A stretch of 37,053 nucleotides of DNA, taken from positions 1 to 37,053 of the forward strand of contig JABHDC010000111.1 of assembly GCA_018673255.1 (NCBI GenBank). The letters run 5' to 3'. The position numbers and the translations under genes were made by a program. The stretch is from Gemmatimonadota bacterium (GTDB lineage: Bacteria > Latescibacterota > UBA2968 > UBA8231). Shown here in pieces: positions 1 through 7,695 of this stretch (positions are counted from its first letter, which is position 1; the number at the start of each line of letters is the position of its first letter). The notes beneath the pieces are model-generated. The model was not told where the DNA came from and ran no database searches. It saw nothing but the letters and a program-made list of their open reading frames with translations.

Positions 1-1172
1 CGCTGTTCATCCTCTACACCTCCGGATCGACAGGCCAGCCGAAGGGCGTACAGCACACCGTCGGCGGCTACATGGTCTACACCGCCGTCACCCACAAGTT
101 GATCTTCGACTACCGGGACGGTGATATCTACTTCTGCGCCGCTGATATCGGCTGGGTCACCGGCCACTCCTACATCGTCTACGGCCCGCTGGCCAATGGC
201 GCAACGACGATGATGTTCGAGGGCATTCCCACATTTCCCGATGCCGGTCGCTACTGGGAGATCATCGAGAAGTGGAATGTCACCCAATTCTACACCGCAC
301 CGACCGCCATCCGTGCCATCGCCGCCGCCGGCGAGGAGTATCCGGCCAAGTACGAGATGCCTTCGTTGCGTATTCTCGGCTCGGTGGGTGAGCCGATCAA
401 CCCGGAAGCCTGGCGTTGGTACTATCGCAATGCCGGCAAGGAGCGTTGCCCCATCGTCGACACGTGGTGGCAGACAGAGACCGGTGGCATTCTCATCACA
501 CCCCTGCCGGGTGCGACATCTCTGAAGCCTGGTTCGGCCACGTTCCCCTTCTACGGCATTGAGCCGGCGATCCTGGAACCCGAGAAGGGCACCGAGATCG
601 ACGGCAACGATGTCTCCGGTGTGCTGGCCATGAAGACCCCCTGGCCGGGGCAGATGCGCACCATCTACGGCGACCACGCGCGCTTTGAGCAGACCTACTT
701 CCAGCAGTACAAGGGCTACTACTTCACCGGTGACGGCTGTCGCCGCGATGAAGACGGCTACTACTGGATCACGGGACGCGTCGATGACGTGATCAATGTC
801 TCCGGTCACCGCATGGGCACGGCCGAGGTCGAGAGCGCTCTGGTACTGCACGACAAGGTCGCTGAGGCGGCCGTCGTCGGTTTCCCGCACGAGGTGAAGG
901 GTCAGGGCATCTATGCCTACGTCACCCTGAACGCGGGCCAGGAATACACGGATGAGCTGAAGAAGGAGCTGAGAAATCAGGTTCGCACCGTCATCGGCCC
1001 CATCGCGACACCCGACGTTATCCACTGGGCACCGGGGCTTCCCAAGACGCGTTCCGGCAAGATCATGCGCCGCATCCTGCGCAAGATCGCTGAGGACGAC
1101 ATGGGCAGCATCGGTGATACGAGCACTCTGGCAGATCCGGCCGTTGTAGAAGACCTGATCGCGCGCAAGTAA
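1..1172 (+). CDS. acs: Acetyl-CoA synthetase, 3' part (5' end outside window)
   Basis: AMP-forming acetyl-CoA synthetase activates acetate with ATP and CoA in the cytoplasm. The reading frame is open from the window edge (first full codon at base 3) and gives 389 residues, about the C-terminal 60% of a family protein of roughly 650 residues. The fragment opens on the AMP-binding P-loop-like motif [11 protein letters not shown]. It then shows the acetate/AMP pocket stretch [11 protein letters not shown], the hinge region [18 protein letters not shown] and the C-terminal acetylatable lysine motif [16 protein letters not shown], ending with the typical GDTSTLADP tail. Similarity to E. coli Acs is recognisable along the whole length, so this is a normal gene cut by the window edge, not a pseudogene. 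A strong hairpin terminator follows 13 bases after the stop. The call is firm. Confidence 0.97.
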   Translation, partial: LFILYTSGSTGQPKGVQHTVGGYMVYTAVTHKLIFDYRDGDIYFCAADIGWVTGHSYIVYGPLANGATTMMFEGIPTFPDAGRYWEIIEKWNVTQFYTAPTAIRAIAAAGEEYPAKYEMPSLRILGSVGEPINPEAWRWYYRNAGKERCPIVDTWWQTETGGILITPLPGATSLKPGSATFPFYGIEPAILEPEKGTEIDGNDVSGVLAMKTPWPGQMRTIYGDHARFEQTYFQQYKGYYFTGDGCRRDEDGYYWITGRVDDVINVSGHRMGTAEVESALVLHDKVAEAAVVGFPHEVKGQGIYAYVTLNAGQEYTDELKKELRNQVRTVIGPIATPDVIHWAPGLPKTRSGKIMRRILRKIAEDDMGSIGDTSTLADPAVVEDLIARK

Positions 1173-1185
1173 ACACAGACACCAG

Positions 1186-1230
1186 CCCCCGGGAGAGGTC
1201 GCCTTGCGACCGTCTCTCGGGGGTTTCTCT
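1186..1230 (+). terminator. Rho-independent terminator after acs
   Basis: The left arm beginning CCCCCGGGAGAGGTCGC (1186-1202) pairs with the right arm ending GCGACCGTCTCTCGGGGG (1206-1223), with one G/T wobble and a one-base bulge, around a tiny CTT loop. The run TTTCTCT follows at 1224-1230. It sits directly after the acetyl-CoA synthetase stop codon, so it should end the acs transcript before the debranching enzyme gene. Confidence 0.85.
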
Positions 1231-1251
1231 ATCCGGACAGGTGCACCCTAC

Positions 1252-3237
1252 ATGACTCACCTGAGTCAGCAGCAGTTGGTCGACCTCAATCAATCGTTGC
1301 GGTGTGAGTGGCTCGAGCCGAATGGGCTCGGTGGCTGGGCGAGTTCGACCGTCTCCGGGGCCCATACACGCCGATACCACGGATTGCTCGTTGCCGCCGT
1401 ACAACCACCGGTGGATCGCCGCGTGCTGCTGTCCCGACTGGATGAGACCCTGCACCTGATGGACGGTCCGGTGGAATTGACGACCAGCCTGTTCCCGGGC
1501 GCCGTCCAACCCGAGGGCTACCAGTGGCTGACCGAATTCTCGACCGATCCAGTCGCCACCTTCCATTATCGCATCGGCGATATCGTCTTCGTGCGCACGA
1601 TTGCCGCAGTCCATGGCCGCAATGCCACGATCATCCGGTACCACCTGGCCCAGGCCCAGGCCCCGGCGCGACTGGAGCTTCGCCCGCTCTATGCGGGCCG
1701 CGACTACCATCAACTGGTGCGAGCCAACGACGACATCACGCGGACCGGTGACTTCACCGACGATGTATTCTCCTATGCGCCCTACGAGGGGCAGACGGCC
1801 GTGCGGTTGCACGTGCCAGGCTCGCGCTTCTCTACCTCCGACCACTGGTACTACAACTATCAGTATCCCCGTGAGGAGGAACGCGGCCTCGACTCTGAAG
1901 AGGATCTCTTCTCACCAGGGCTGCTGACGGTGATCATGCGACCGGGAGAGACACTCACCGTGGTGGCCGCTGCCGATGACGGCGACCTGGAAGGTGAGGC
2001 CCTCTACCAGCGTGAGATACAGCGCCGTAGTCAGCGCAGTTGTCCCCCCTTGTTGCAGGATGATCCTGTGGGGCGCCGTCTCGTGCAGGCAGCGGATGCC
2101 TTTCTCGTGCGCCGCGGCGATGAACGTGCCACAATCCTGGCCGGGTATCACTGGTTCGCCGACTGGGGTCGGGACACGATGATCTCCCTGCCCGGGATCT
2201 GCCTGGTGACGGGGCGCTTCGATGAAGCACGCCGCGTTCTGCAGGCCTTTGCCGATGCCAGCAGTTCTGGGTTGATTCCGAATCGCTTCCCCGACGTGGG
2301 GGAAACACCGGAATACAACACGGTCGACGCGACCCTCTGGTTTTTCCATGCCCTGCGCCGATACGTCGAAGTGAGTGGCGACCAGGACCTGGCCAGGCAG
2401 TTGTGGCCCCTTCTCCAGCAGATGCTCGACGCCCACCGCCGCGGCACGCGATACGGGATTGGCGTCGACGTGGACGGGTTGCTGAAGGCCGGGCAGACGG
2501 GATCCCAGCTGACATGGATGGATGCCAAGGTCGGTGAGTGGGTCGTCACGCCACGCATCGGCAAACCGGTTGAGATCCAGGCACTCTGGATCAACGCGCT
2601 CGACACGGCGGCACGTTTTGCGCGGTTGTGCGGCGATGACGAGTCCGCAGCAGTGTGCGTCGAAGACGCACGCCGCGCAGCAACCAGCTTTGCACGCCGA
2701 TTCTGGAATGAAGATCGGCACTGTCTGTACGATCTCGTGGATGGCCCGAATGGCGACGATGCCGCAATTCGTCCCAATCAGCTACTCGCCCTCAGCCTTC
2801 CTGTCGCCGTCGTCGACGACAAACACGCACGGCAGATTCTGACCGTCGTCGAACGTGACCTGCTCACGCCTCGGGGGCTGCGATCACTGGCGCCACAGGA
2901 TGCGGCCTATCGTGGTGTGTACCACGGATCGCCTGTCGATCGGGATGGCGCCTACCATCAGGGCACCGTCTGGGGCTGGCTCATGGGCCCCTACCTGAGT
3001 GCGCTCGTCAGATTTGGTGGAGATCGTGCGCCAGCTCGTGCACGTCGATTGATCGATGGCTTTGCCGAGCATCTCGACGAAGCAGGCCTGGATTCGATCT
3101 CGGAGGTCTTCGACGGGGACGCACCCCACGCGCCCAAGGGATGTTTTGCGCAGGCGTGGAGTGTGGCGGAACTGCTGCGGGCCTTGTGGGAGGATGTACT
3201 GGCGCAGGATCGACCCGAGTGGATCCCGCCTCCCTGA
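1252..3237 (+). CDS. Amylo-alpha-1,6-glucosidase / glycogen debranching enzyme (GH133 type)
   Basis: This 661-residue cytoplasmic enzyme is expected to hydrolyse alpha-1,6 branch points of glycogen. The N-terminal bacterial GDE domain (about residues 10-250) carries the characteristic GLGGWASSTVSGAHTRRYHG segment. The (alpha/alpha)6-barrel catalytic domain starts near residue 290 with GYHWFADWGRDTMISLPG and continues with PEYNTVDATLWFFHALRRY and, near the C-terminus, DGAYHQGTVWGWLMGPYLSA. Length and motif order match the archaeal/bacterial GDE family. The ATG at 1252 is chosen. An upstream in-frame TTG at 1204 lies inside the acs terminator hairpin and adds residues unlike the family. No other glycogen genes are adjacent. 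A related trehalose or glucan hydrolase is possible but less likely. Confidence 0.92.
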   Translation: MTHLSQQQLVDLNQSLRCEWLEPNGLGGWASSTVSGAHTRRYHGLLVAAVQPPVDRRVLLSRLDETLHLMDGPVELTTSLFPGAVQPEGYQWLTEFSTDPVATFHYRIGDIVFVRTIAAVHGRNATIIRYHLAQAQAPARLELRPLYAGRDYHQLVRANDDITRTGDFTDDVFSYAPYEGQTAVRLHVPGSRFSTSDHWYYNYQYPREEERGLDSEEDLFSPGLLTVIMRPGETLTVVAAADDGDLEGEALYQREIQRRSQRSCPPLLQDDPVGRRLVQAADAFLVRRGDERATILAGYHWFADWGRDTMISLPGICLVTGRFDEARRVLQAFADASSSGLIPNRFPDVGETPEYNTVDATLWFFHALRRYVEVSGDQDLARQLWPLLQQMLDAHRRGTRYGIGVDVDGLLKAGQTGSQLTWMDAKVGEWVVTPRIGKPVEIQALWINALDTAARFARLCGDDESAAVCVEDARRAATSFARRFWNEDRHCLYDLVDGPNGDDAAIRPNQLLALSLPVAVVDDKHARQILTVVERDLLTPRGLRSLAPQDAAYRGVYHGSPVDRDGAYHQGTVWGWLMGPYLSALVRFGGDRAPARARRLIDGFAEHLDEAGLDSISEVFDGDAPHAPKGCFAQAWSVAELLRALWEDVLAQDRPEWIPPP

Positions 3238-3239
3238 GC

Positions 3240-3281
3240 ACAGTCCAGGTCCACTTGCCTGGACTGTCCGTAGTAGTACGG
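3240..3281. repeat. Two tandem hairpins downstream of the debranching enzyme
   Basis: ACAGTCCAGG (3240-3249) and CCTGGACTGT (3258-3267) form a perfect 10-bp stem with an 8-base loop. Immediately after, CCGTA-gtag-TACGG (3268-3281) forms a second small hairpin. There is no T-run after either, so this is at most a weak terminator or an mRNA 3'-end stabiliser. Confidence 0.55.
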
Positions 3282-3342
3282 ACTGTAGGAATTCACCCCA
3301 GAGGAGTATCCTTCCAATAGGATCTCTTTTCGGAGTCAGACC

Positions 3343-3717
3343 GTGCTCGAATTGCTTTTCTCCCCTCTTGTCATCAGCTGCATTCTGGTCGCCGGCAGCG
3401 CCGCCTTCGGTGTCAGTGTGGTCTCGGGGTTCATCAAGGACCGCTCCACGCTGGAGGCGAAGCGCCGGCAGGTGGACAAGATCCTGAAGAAATTGCGTGC
3501 CGAGATCTCTGAACGGGGGAGCAAGATCCAGCAGCTGGAGGAGGAAATAGCCCAGCTGCAACCTGTGCACGATCGACTCAACACCTACTTCGAGGGCCTC
3601 AACCAGTTGAAGCTCGACGCCGAGCGCAAAGCGATGGCTGAGGAGGAGAAACACACGCCTCACGACGACGACGAGGATGACGCCTTCGGCCGCGAGCGCC
3701 ATCGCGTCTCCCGCTGA
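3343..3717 (+). CDS. Small membrane-anchored coiled-coil protein, function unknown
   Basis: I do not recognise a named family for this 124-residue protein. It has one N-terminal hydrophobic segment (about residues 3-30) with no lipobox or clear cleavage site, so it is probably an uncleaved membrane anchor. A Lys/Arg/Glu-rich region (about 35-100) has heptad-like spacing of Leu and Ile (for example QVDKILKKLRAEISERGSKI) and should form a coiled coil. The C-terminal tail is strongly acidic and His-containing (HTPHDDDEDDAF). The start is GTG at 3343, and no better ATG exists upstream. It converges with the oxidoreductase gene ending at 3736 and is not in an obvious operon. A scaffold or envelope-associated role is a guess from topology only. 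Confidence 0.7.
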   Translation: MLELLFSPLVISCILVAGSAAFGVSVVSGFIKDRSTLEAKRRQVDKILKKLRAEISERGSKIQQLEEEIAQLQPVHDRLNTYFEGLNQLKLDAERKAMAEEEKHTPHDDDEDDAFGRERHRVSR

Positions 3718-3735
3718 GGTTGGCGGGATCTCTCG

Positions 3736-4734
3736 TCATGAAGAGGCGCCCTCTTCCCATCGGCGCTGGTAGCTCTCAGGCCCCTCCAGTTCGACCATCT
3801 GATCAAAGGCTGCCTGCAGTGGGGCCAGTGACATGGCGCCATCCTGGGCATCGCACGAGGGAGTGCGCCCTTCGCGGATGGCGGCGATGAATTCCCGATT
3901 CTGGACCAGCACACCAGACTCGGGATTCGTGGATGTTTCGAAGACTGTCTTGCCGCCGAATCGAACGGTCTTACCGTCGATCTCGAGAACGCCCTTCTCG
4001 CACAGATAACGATTGCCCGTCGCGCCCTGGGGCGCATTATAGGAGAGGCTGATCGTCGCCATCGTTTCGTTCTCGTAACGAATCAGCAGACTCACATCCA
4101 TTGAGGTGTCGTTGACCGGGTGTTTCGGCGAGATCTCACCCCGCACGCGGCGAACCGGGGCCCCAACCGTCCATCGGGAGAAATCGACGAGGTGGCACCC
4201 GTGGTGGAAGACGACGTCATCCACCCAGCTGCGCTGATAACCGGTCCAGCCCACATTCTCGTGCCGAAACCACAGGCTGTACGACTGATGCTGGTATACG
4301 TGCCCCGCCTCCCCTGAATCCAGGAACTGCTTGACGAAACGTCCCGTCTCGTCAAAGCGCCGCGTGTGTGCGACCATGACCTGCCGCCCTGCCTGTCGCC
4401 CGCGCTCGGCAATCTGGAGGGCGCCATTGAGGGACAGGGCCAGGGGGATCTCGACGAGTACGTGTTTACCAGCCTCGAGGCAGGCCAGGGCCTGCTGAAC
4501 GTGTACCTCGCTTGGCGAAGTGAGGATGACCGCATCCAGACCATCATCCGCCAGTGCCTCATCGAGGGATGTGGTCGAGCGAGCAAAACCATGGCGGTCG
4601 GCGAAGGCCTTGGCCGGATCCGCCCGACGCCCCATCAGTGTTCGCAGCTCAACCCCATCGATCTGCTTGAGGGCCTCTACATGGAACTCGGCGATGCCGC
4701 CGTAACCTACCAGTGCGCAATTGAGCCGTGCCAT
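3736..4734 (-). CDS. Gfo/Idh/MocA family oxidoreductase with an EIP variant motif
   Basis: This is an NAD(P)-dependent sugar or cyclitol dehydrogenase-type protein of 332 residues. The N-terminal Rossmann fold begins ARLNCALVGYGGIAEFH. The segment VILTSPSEVH (about 69-78) and the C-terminal alpha/beta substrate domain with HHGCHLVDFSRW are family features. The usual catalytic E-K-P motif after the Rossmann fold reads E95-I96-P97 (HVLVEIPLALS), so the expected lysine is missing. The ATG at 4734 is preceded by a good ribosome binding site (GGGAGGG, six bases upstream), which favours it over an upstream in-frame ATG at 4785. It stands alone, with a convergent neighbour on one side and the divergent cbb3 operon on the other. 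The substrate is unknown. Confidence 0.88.
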   Translation of the reverse strand: MARLNCALVGYGGIAEFHVEALKQIDGVELRTLMGRRADPAKAFADRHGFARSTTSLDEALADDGLDAVILTSPSEVHVQQALACLEAGKHVLVEIPLALSLNGALQIAERGRQAGRQVMVAHTRRFDETGRFVKQFLDSGEAGHVYQHQSYSLWFRHENVGWTGYQRSWVDDVVFHHGCHLVDFSRWTVGAPVRRVRGEISPKHPVNDTSMDVSLLIRYENETMATISLSYNAPQGATGNRYLCEKGVLEIDGKTVRFGGKTVFETSTNPESGVLVQNREFIAAIREGRTPSCDAQDGAMSLAPLQAAFDQMVELEGPESYQRRWEEGASS

Positions 4735-4787
4735 CGCTACCCTCCCATGTGAAGTCGATCGACGCGGCGACCAGCCGCTGGCCAATC

Positions 4788-4821
4788 ACCTGCAGCATCC
4801 TTTGAGCAGGATGCTGCAGGT
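4788..4821. repeat. Perfect 14-bp inverted repeat between divergent genes
   Basis: ACCTGCAGCATCCT (4788-4801) is exactly complementary to AGGATGCTGCAGGT (4808-4821) across the six-base loop TTGAGC. No T-run follows on either strand and no gene reads into it, so a terminator role is doubtful. A regulator-binding operator or an RNA element in a leader transcript is possible. Confidence 0.75.
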
Positions 4822-4876
4822 AAGCTGACCGCAATCGCGTTCGGCGCAAGACACAAGTGCCGATCCTGCGAGGTGA

Positions 4877-4888
4877 GACAGGCCTGTC
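4877..4888. promoter_or_regulatory. 12-base palindrome in the ccoI upstream region
   Basis: GACAGGCCTGTC is its own reverse complement. It lies about 150 bases before the ccoI start and could be a dimeric regulator site, but a palindrome of this length is weak evidence alone. Confidence 0.25.
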
Positions 4889-5041
4889 CCAATTGATCTC
4901 CCGCTCAGGTGCCTTAGTATTTCGGAGTCGTGTGTCGGATCAGATGGGACAGCAGTTTCAGCCCCCCGACACAGTTCCTTTATTTACAGCACCTTACAAG
5001 ACTCGTAGCCGAAAAGCACTTCGATCGGCTCCCTCGACGGG

Positions 5042-7507
5042 ATGGCTGGTACTGGCCTTGCTCAAAATTCTCCTGTGACTTCGACCCCCGTCATCACCCA
5101 CGAGGGCCTCCTCTGCTTCCACTGCGGATTGGGCTGTGCCGATTCTTCTGTGTCCGCAGACGACCATGTCTTCTGCTGTACGGGGTGTCGCACCGTCTAC
5201 GAAATCCTGCAGGAGAGTGGTCTCGACCACTACTACCGGCTGGAATCCAAACCCGGAACACCCCTGACCGATCGGGACGAACGGCCCGGTCGCTTCGCCT
5301 ATCTCGATGACGAGAGTCTGCGTTCGCAGTTACTGGACTTCGACGACGGTGAGACGGCCCGCGTGACATTGCGGCTGCCGCAGATCCACTGCGCCTCCTG
5401 CGTCTGGCTCCTGGAGAATCTGCGCCGCCTCCAGCCCGGGGTCACACATTCGGAAGTCGATTTCCTCCGCCACGAACTGGCCGTCACTTACAACGCGAGC
5501 TCACTGAGCCTGCGCGGGCTCGTAGAGCGACTGGTGTCCATCGGCTACGAACCGGAGATCACCCTCGGTTCGACGGCGGCTTCGCACAAGGCACTCGACG
5601 ATCCACTGATTCGCAAGATCGGCGTCGCTGGTTTCTGTTTCGGCAATGCCATGCTCTTCAGCCTGCCCGAATACTTCGCCGCGGCCGGTGAACTGAGTGT
5701 GAGCTGGCAGCGTTTGTTCGGGGCGTTGAATCTGGCGCTGGCACTGCCCGTCCTGCTCTACAGCAGTATGGACTACCTGCGGGGCGCCTGGCGAGCACTG
5801 GCCCAGCATACGACGACGATCGATGTGCCGATCGCACTGGGCATTGCCGCCCTGTTCAGTCGCAGCCTGTATGAGATCTTCGCCGGTGTGGGCTCCGGCT
5901 ACATGGACTCCTTCACGGGGCTGGTCTTCTTCCTCCTGTTGGGCAAACTGTTTCAGCGCAACAGCTTCTCGGCCCTGTCCTTTGAACGGGACTACCGGTC
6001 CTACTTCCCGCTGGCCGTCAACGTGCACGATGGCCACCAGGAGACCAGTGTCCCCGTTGCGGCGTTGACGCCTGGCCAGCACATCATCGCCCGGCACGGT
6101 GAACTGGTGCCCGCCGACTGCCGCATGTTGTCTGCCCACGGCCGTCTGGACCTCAGCTACGTCACCGGTGAATCTGACCCGGTCGAGGCCAAACGCGGCG
6201 ATCAGGTCTGGGCCGGCGGACGCGTGGCGGGAGGTGCCATCGAGCTGGAGGTGCTGCGCGAGGTCTCCCAGAGTTATCTGACCCGCCTGTGGAATCAGGA
6301 ATTGTTTCACCAACCCGGTGGCGACGATCTGTCCCTGCTCGCCAATCGCTTCAGTCGTTGGTTTACCGGTGCCGTCATCGCCATCGCCACGGGGACCGCT
6401 GCCTACTGGCTGTGGGTTGACGCCACCATTGCCGCCCACGCCGTCACCTCTGTGCTGATCATCGCCTGCCCTTGCGCCCTGGCCCTGTCGACGCCATTCA
6501 CGACCGGCGCCGCATTGAATCTTCTGTCCCGCACAGGCCTGTATCTGCGCGATGGAGCCGTGGTGGAGCGGCTGGCCCGGATCGGCCAGATCATCTTCGA
6601 CAAGACCGGCACCCTGACATCGACGCAGGACAACGACGTCTTCTTCACCGGCGATGCCGAGTTGAGTCAGTCCGAGGCCGGCAATCTTGCCGCCGTACTC
6701 GCCAATTCCGTGCATCCCCTGAGTCGCAAGATTCTGTCGCAATTGCCAGCCAGCACCTCGCTCCCTGAGGTCAGCGATTACGAGGAGGCGCCGGGACTGG
6801 GCCTGCGGGGCCACGTCGCCACCATGCACGTGTGCGCCGGATCGCGGCAGTGGCTACGGAACAATGGCGTCGATGGTGATTGGCCCGAAACCGATGCCGG
6901 CACGCGTGTTTACATCGCCATCGACGGGACCTATCGCGGCTGCTTCCAGCTGAGCAATGCCTATCGCGATGGTGCCGTCGACATGCTGAAGGCGCTGCGC
7001 ACGCAATACCCACTGATGCTGCTCTCCGGCGACAACGACCGCGAGCAGCAACGTCTGCTGCCACTGTTCGGAGACGAGGCACAGTTGCGTTTCTCGCAAT
7101 CTCCGGAGCAGAAACTCACCGTCGTGCGAGACCTGGAGCAGAGCCAGCGTGTGCTGATGGTTGGCGACGGACTCAATGATGCAGGCGCCCTGAAGGCGTC
7201 GAGTGTCGGCATTGCCGTCAGTGAGGAGATCGCCGCCTTCTCGCCGGCCTGTGATGGAATCCTGGGCGCCGACGCGATCCAGCGACTGCCAGCGATTCTG
7301 CACTTCGCGCGCCTGTGCCTGCTGATCGTCATGATTAGCTTTGGATTGTCGCTGCTCTACAACGTCGTGGGCCTGAGTTTCGCCGTGCGCGGATCGCTGT
7401 CACCGCTGCTCAGCGCCATATTGATGCCGGTCAGTTCGGTCAGTGTCATCGCCTTTACCGCCATCGCCACACGACTGGCGGCCCGTTGGACGGGAATTCA
7501 CCGATGA
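5042..7507 (+). CDS. ccoI: CcoI/FixI-type copper P1B-ATPase
   Basis: This 821-residue inner-membrane copper-transporting P-type ATPase should supply copper to the cbb3 oxidase active site. The N-terminal Cys-rich region of CcoI proteins is present (C25xxC28, C32, C45-C46, C49). It is followed by a heavy-metal-associated domain with HCASC (C117, C120). Membrane helices come next, then the actuator motif TGES (375-378), the metal-transport motif CPCALAL (476-482), the phosphorylation motif DKTGTLT (520-526), the HP locus (558-559) and the hinge GDGLND (708-713). The two C-terminal helices complete the normal architecture. The downstream ccoS start overlaps its stop codon, and the whole oxidase cluster follows on the same strand. 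The ATG at 5042 is used. A GTG twelve codons in is an alternative. Confidence 0.95.
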   Translation: MAGTGLAQNSPVTSTPVITHEGLLCFHCGLGCADSSVSADDHVFCCTGCRTVYEILQESGLDHYYRLESKPGTPLTDRDERPGRFAYLDDESLRSQLLDFDDGETARVTLRLPQIHCASCVWLLENLRRLQPGVTHSEVDFLRHELAVTYNASSLSLRGLVERLVSIGYEPEITLGSTAASHKALDDPLIRKIGVAGFCFGNAMLFSLPEYFAAAGELSVSWQRLFGALNLALALPVLLYSSMDYLRGAWRALAQHTTTIDVPIALGIAALFSRSLYEIFAGVGSGYMDSFTGLVFFLLLGKLFQRNSFSALSFERDYRSYFPLAVNVHDGHQETSVPVAALTPGQHIIARHGELVPADCRMLSAHGRLDLSYVTGESDPVEAKRGDQVWAGGRVAGGAIELEVLREVSQSYLTRLWNQELFHQPGGDDLSLLANRFSRWFTGAVIAIATGTAAYWLWVDATIAAHAVTSVLIIACPCALALSTPFTTGAALNLLSRTGLYLRDGAVVERLARIGQIIFDKTGTLTSTQDNDVFFTGDAELSQSEAGNLAAVLANSVHPLSRKILSQLPASTSLPEVSDYEEAPGLGLRGHVATMHVCAGSRQWLRNNGVDGDWPETDAGTRVYIAIDGTYRGCFQLSNAYRDGAVDMLKALRTQYPLMLLSGDNDREQQRLLPLFGDEAQLRFSQSPEQKLTVVRDLEQSQRVLMVGDGLNDAGALKASSVGIAVSEEIAAFSPACDGILGADAIQRLPAILHFARLCLLIVMISFGLSLLYNVVGLSFAVRGSLSPLLSAILMPVSSVSVIAFTAIATRLAARWTGIHR

Positions 7508-7695
7508 GCGCCCTCTACATGCTCATCGGCTTCAGCCTGGCTGTCGCCCTGCTCTTCCTGGCTGCCTTCTTGTGGGCAGTACGGACGGACCAGTATCGCG
7601 ACACCCATACACCAGCTATGCGGATCCTCTTCGAAGAAGAGACCGCCCACGAAACATCAAATCGCAGCAACTCGGGTGAGGAGGACAACTCGTGA
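7504..7695 (+). CDS. ccoS: CcoS, cbb3 oxidase maturation protein
   Basis: This 63-residue single-span membrane protein is needed in other bacteria for inserting the cofactors of cbb3 oxidase. It shows the family pattern of an N-terminal helix (MLIGFSLAVALLFLAAFLWA) followed by AVRTDQYRDTHTPAMRILFE, equivalent to the conserved WAV(R/K)xGQFDDxxTPAxRIL segment. Its ATG overlaps the ccoI stop by four bases (ATGA), and its stop overlaps the GTG of the next gene, so translation is probably coupled. The C-terminal tail is hydrophilic and variable. The Met at 7504 is preferred over one six codons upstream because only it gives the family N-terminus. Confidence 0.92.
   Translation: MSALYMLIGFSLAVALLFLAAFLWAVRTDQYRDTHTPAMRILFEEETAHETSNRSNSGEEDNS

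Larger units (their letters stand above)
4735..5041. other. Divergent intergenic region upstream of the cbb3 operon
   Basis: These 307 bases separate the leftward oxidoreductase gene from the rightward ccoI gene and must hold promoters for both. I see a long perfect inverted repeat (4788-4821), a 12-base palindrome (4877-4888) and short complementary segments (CTGTCCC 4884-4890 with GGGACAG 4946-4952; GTGTCGG 4932-4938 with CCGACAC 4966-4972) that could fold the leader. I found no convincing FNR box (TTGAT-N4-ATCAA), which might have been expected ahead of cbb3 genes, and no coding region. Confidence 0.6.

Noticed and set aside
1204..1251. In-frame TTG start extending the debranching enzyme by 16 residues
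   Set aside because: It lies in the loop and right arm of the acs terminator, and the added residues do not resemble the family N-terminus.
5501..6829. Long open frame antisense to ccoI (442 codons)
   Set aside because: Composition is typical of an antisense frame in a GC-rich gene, with no recognisable domain; the ccoI frame on the other strand has every expected motif.
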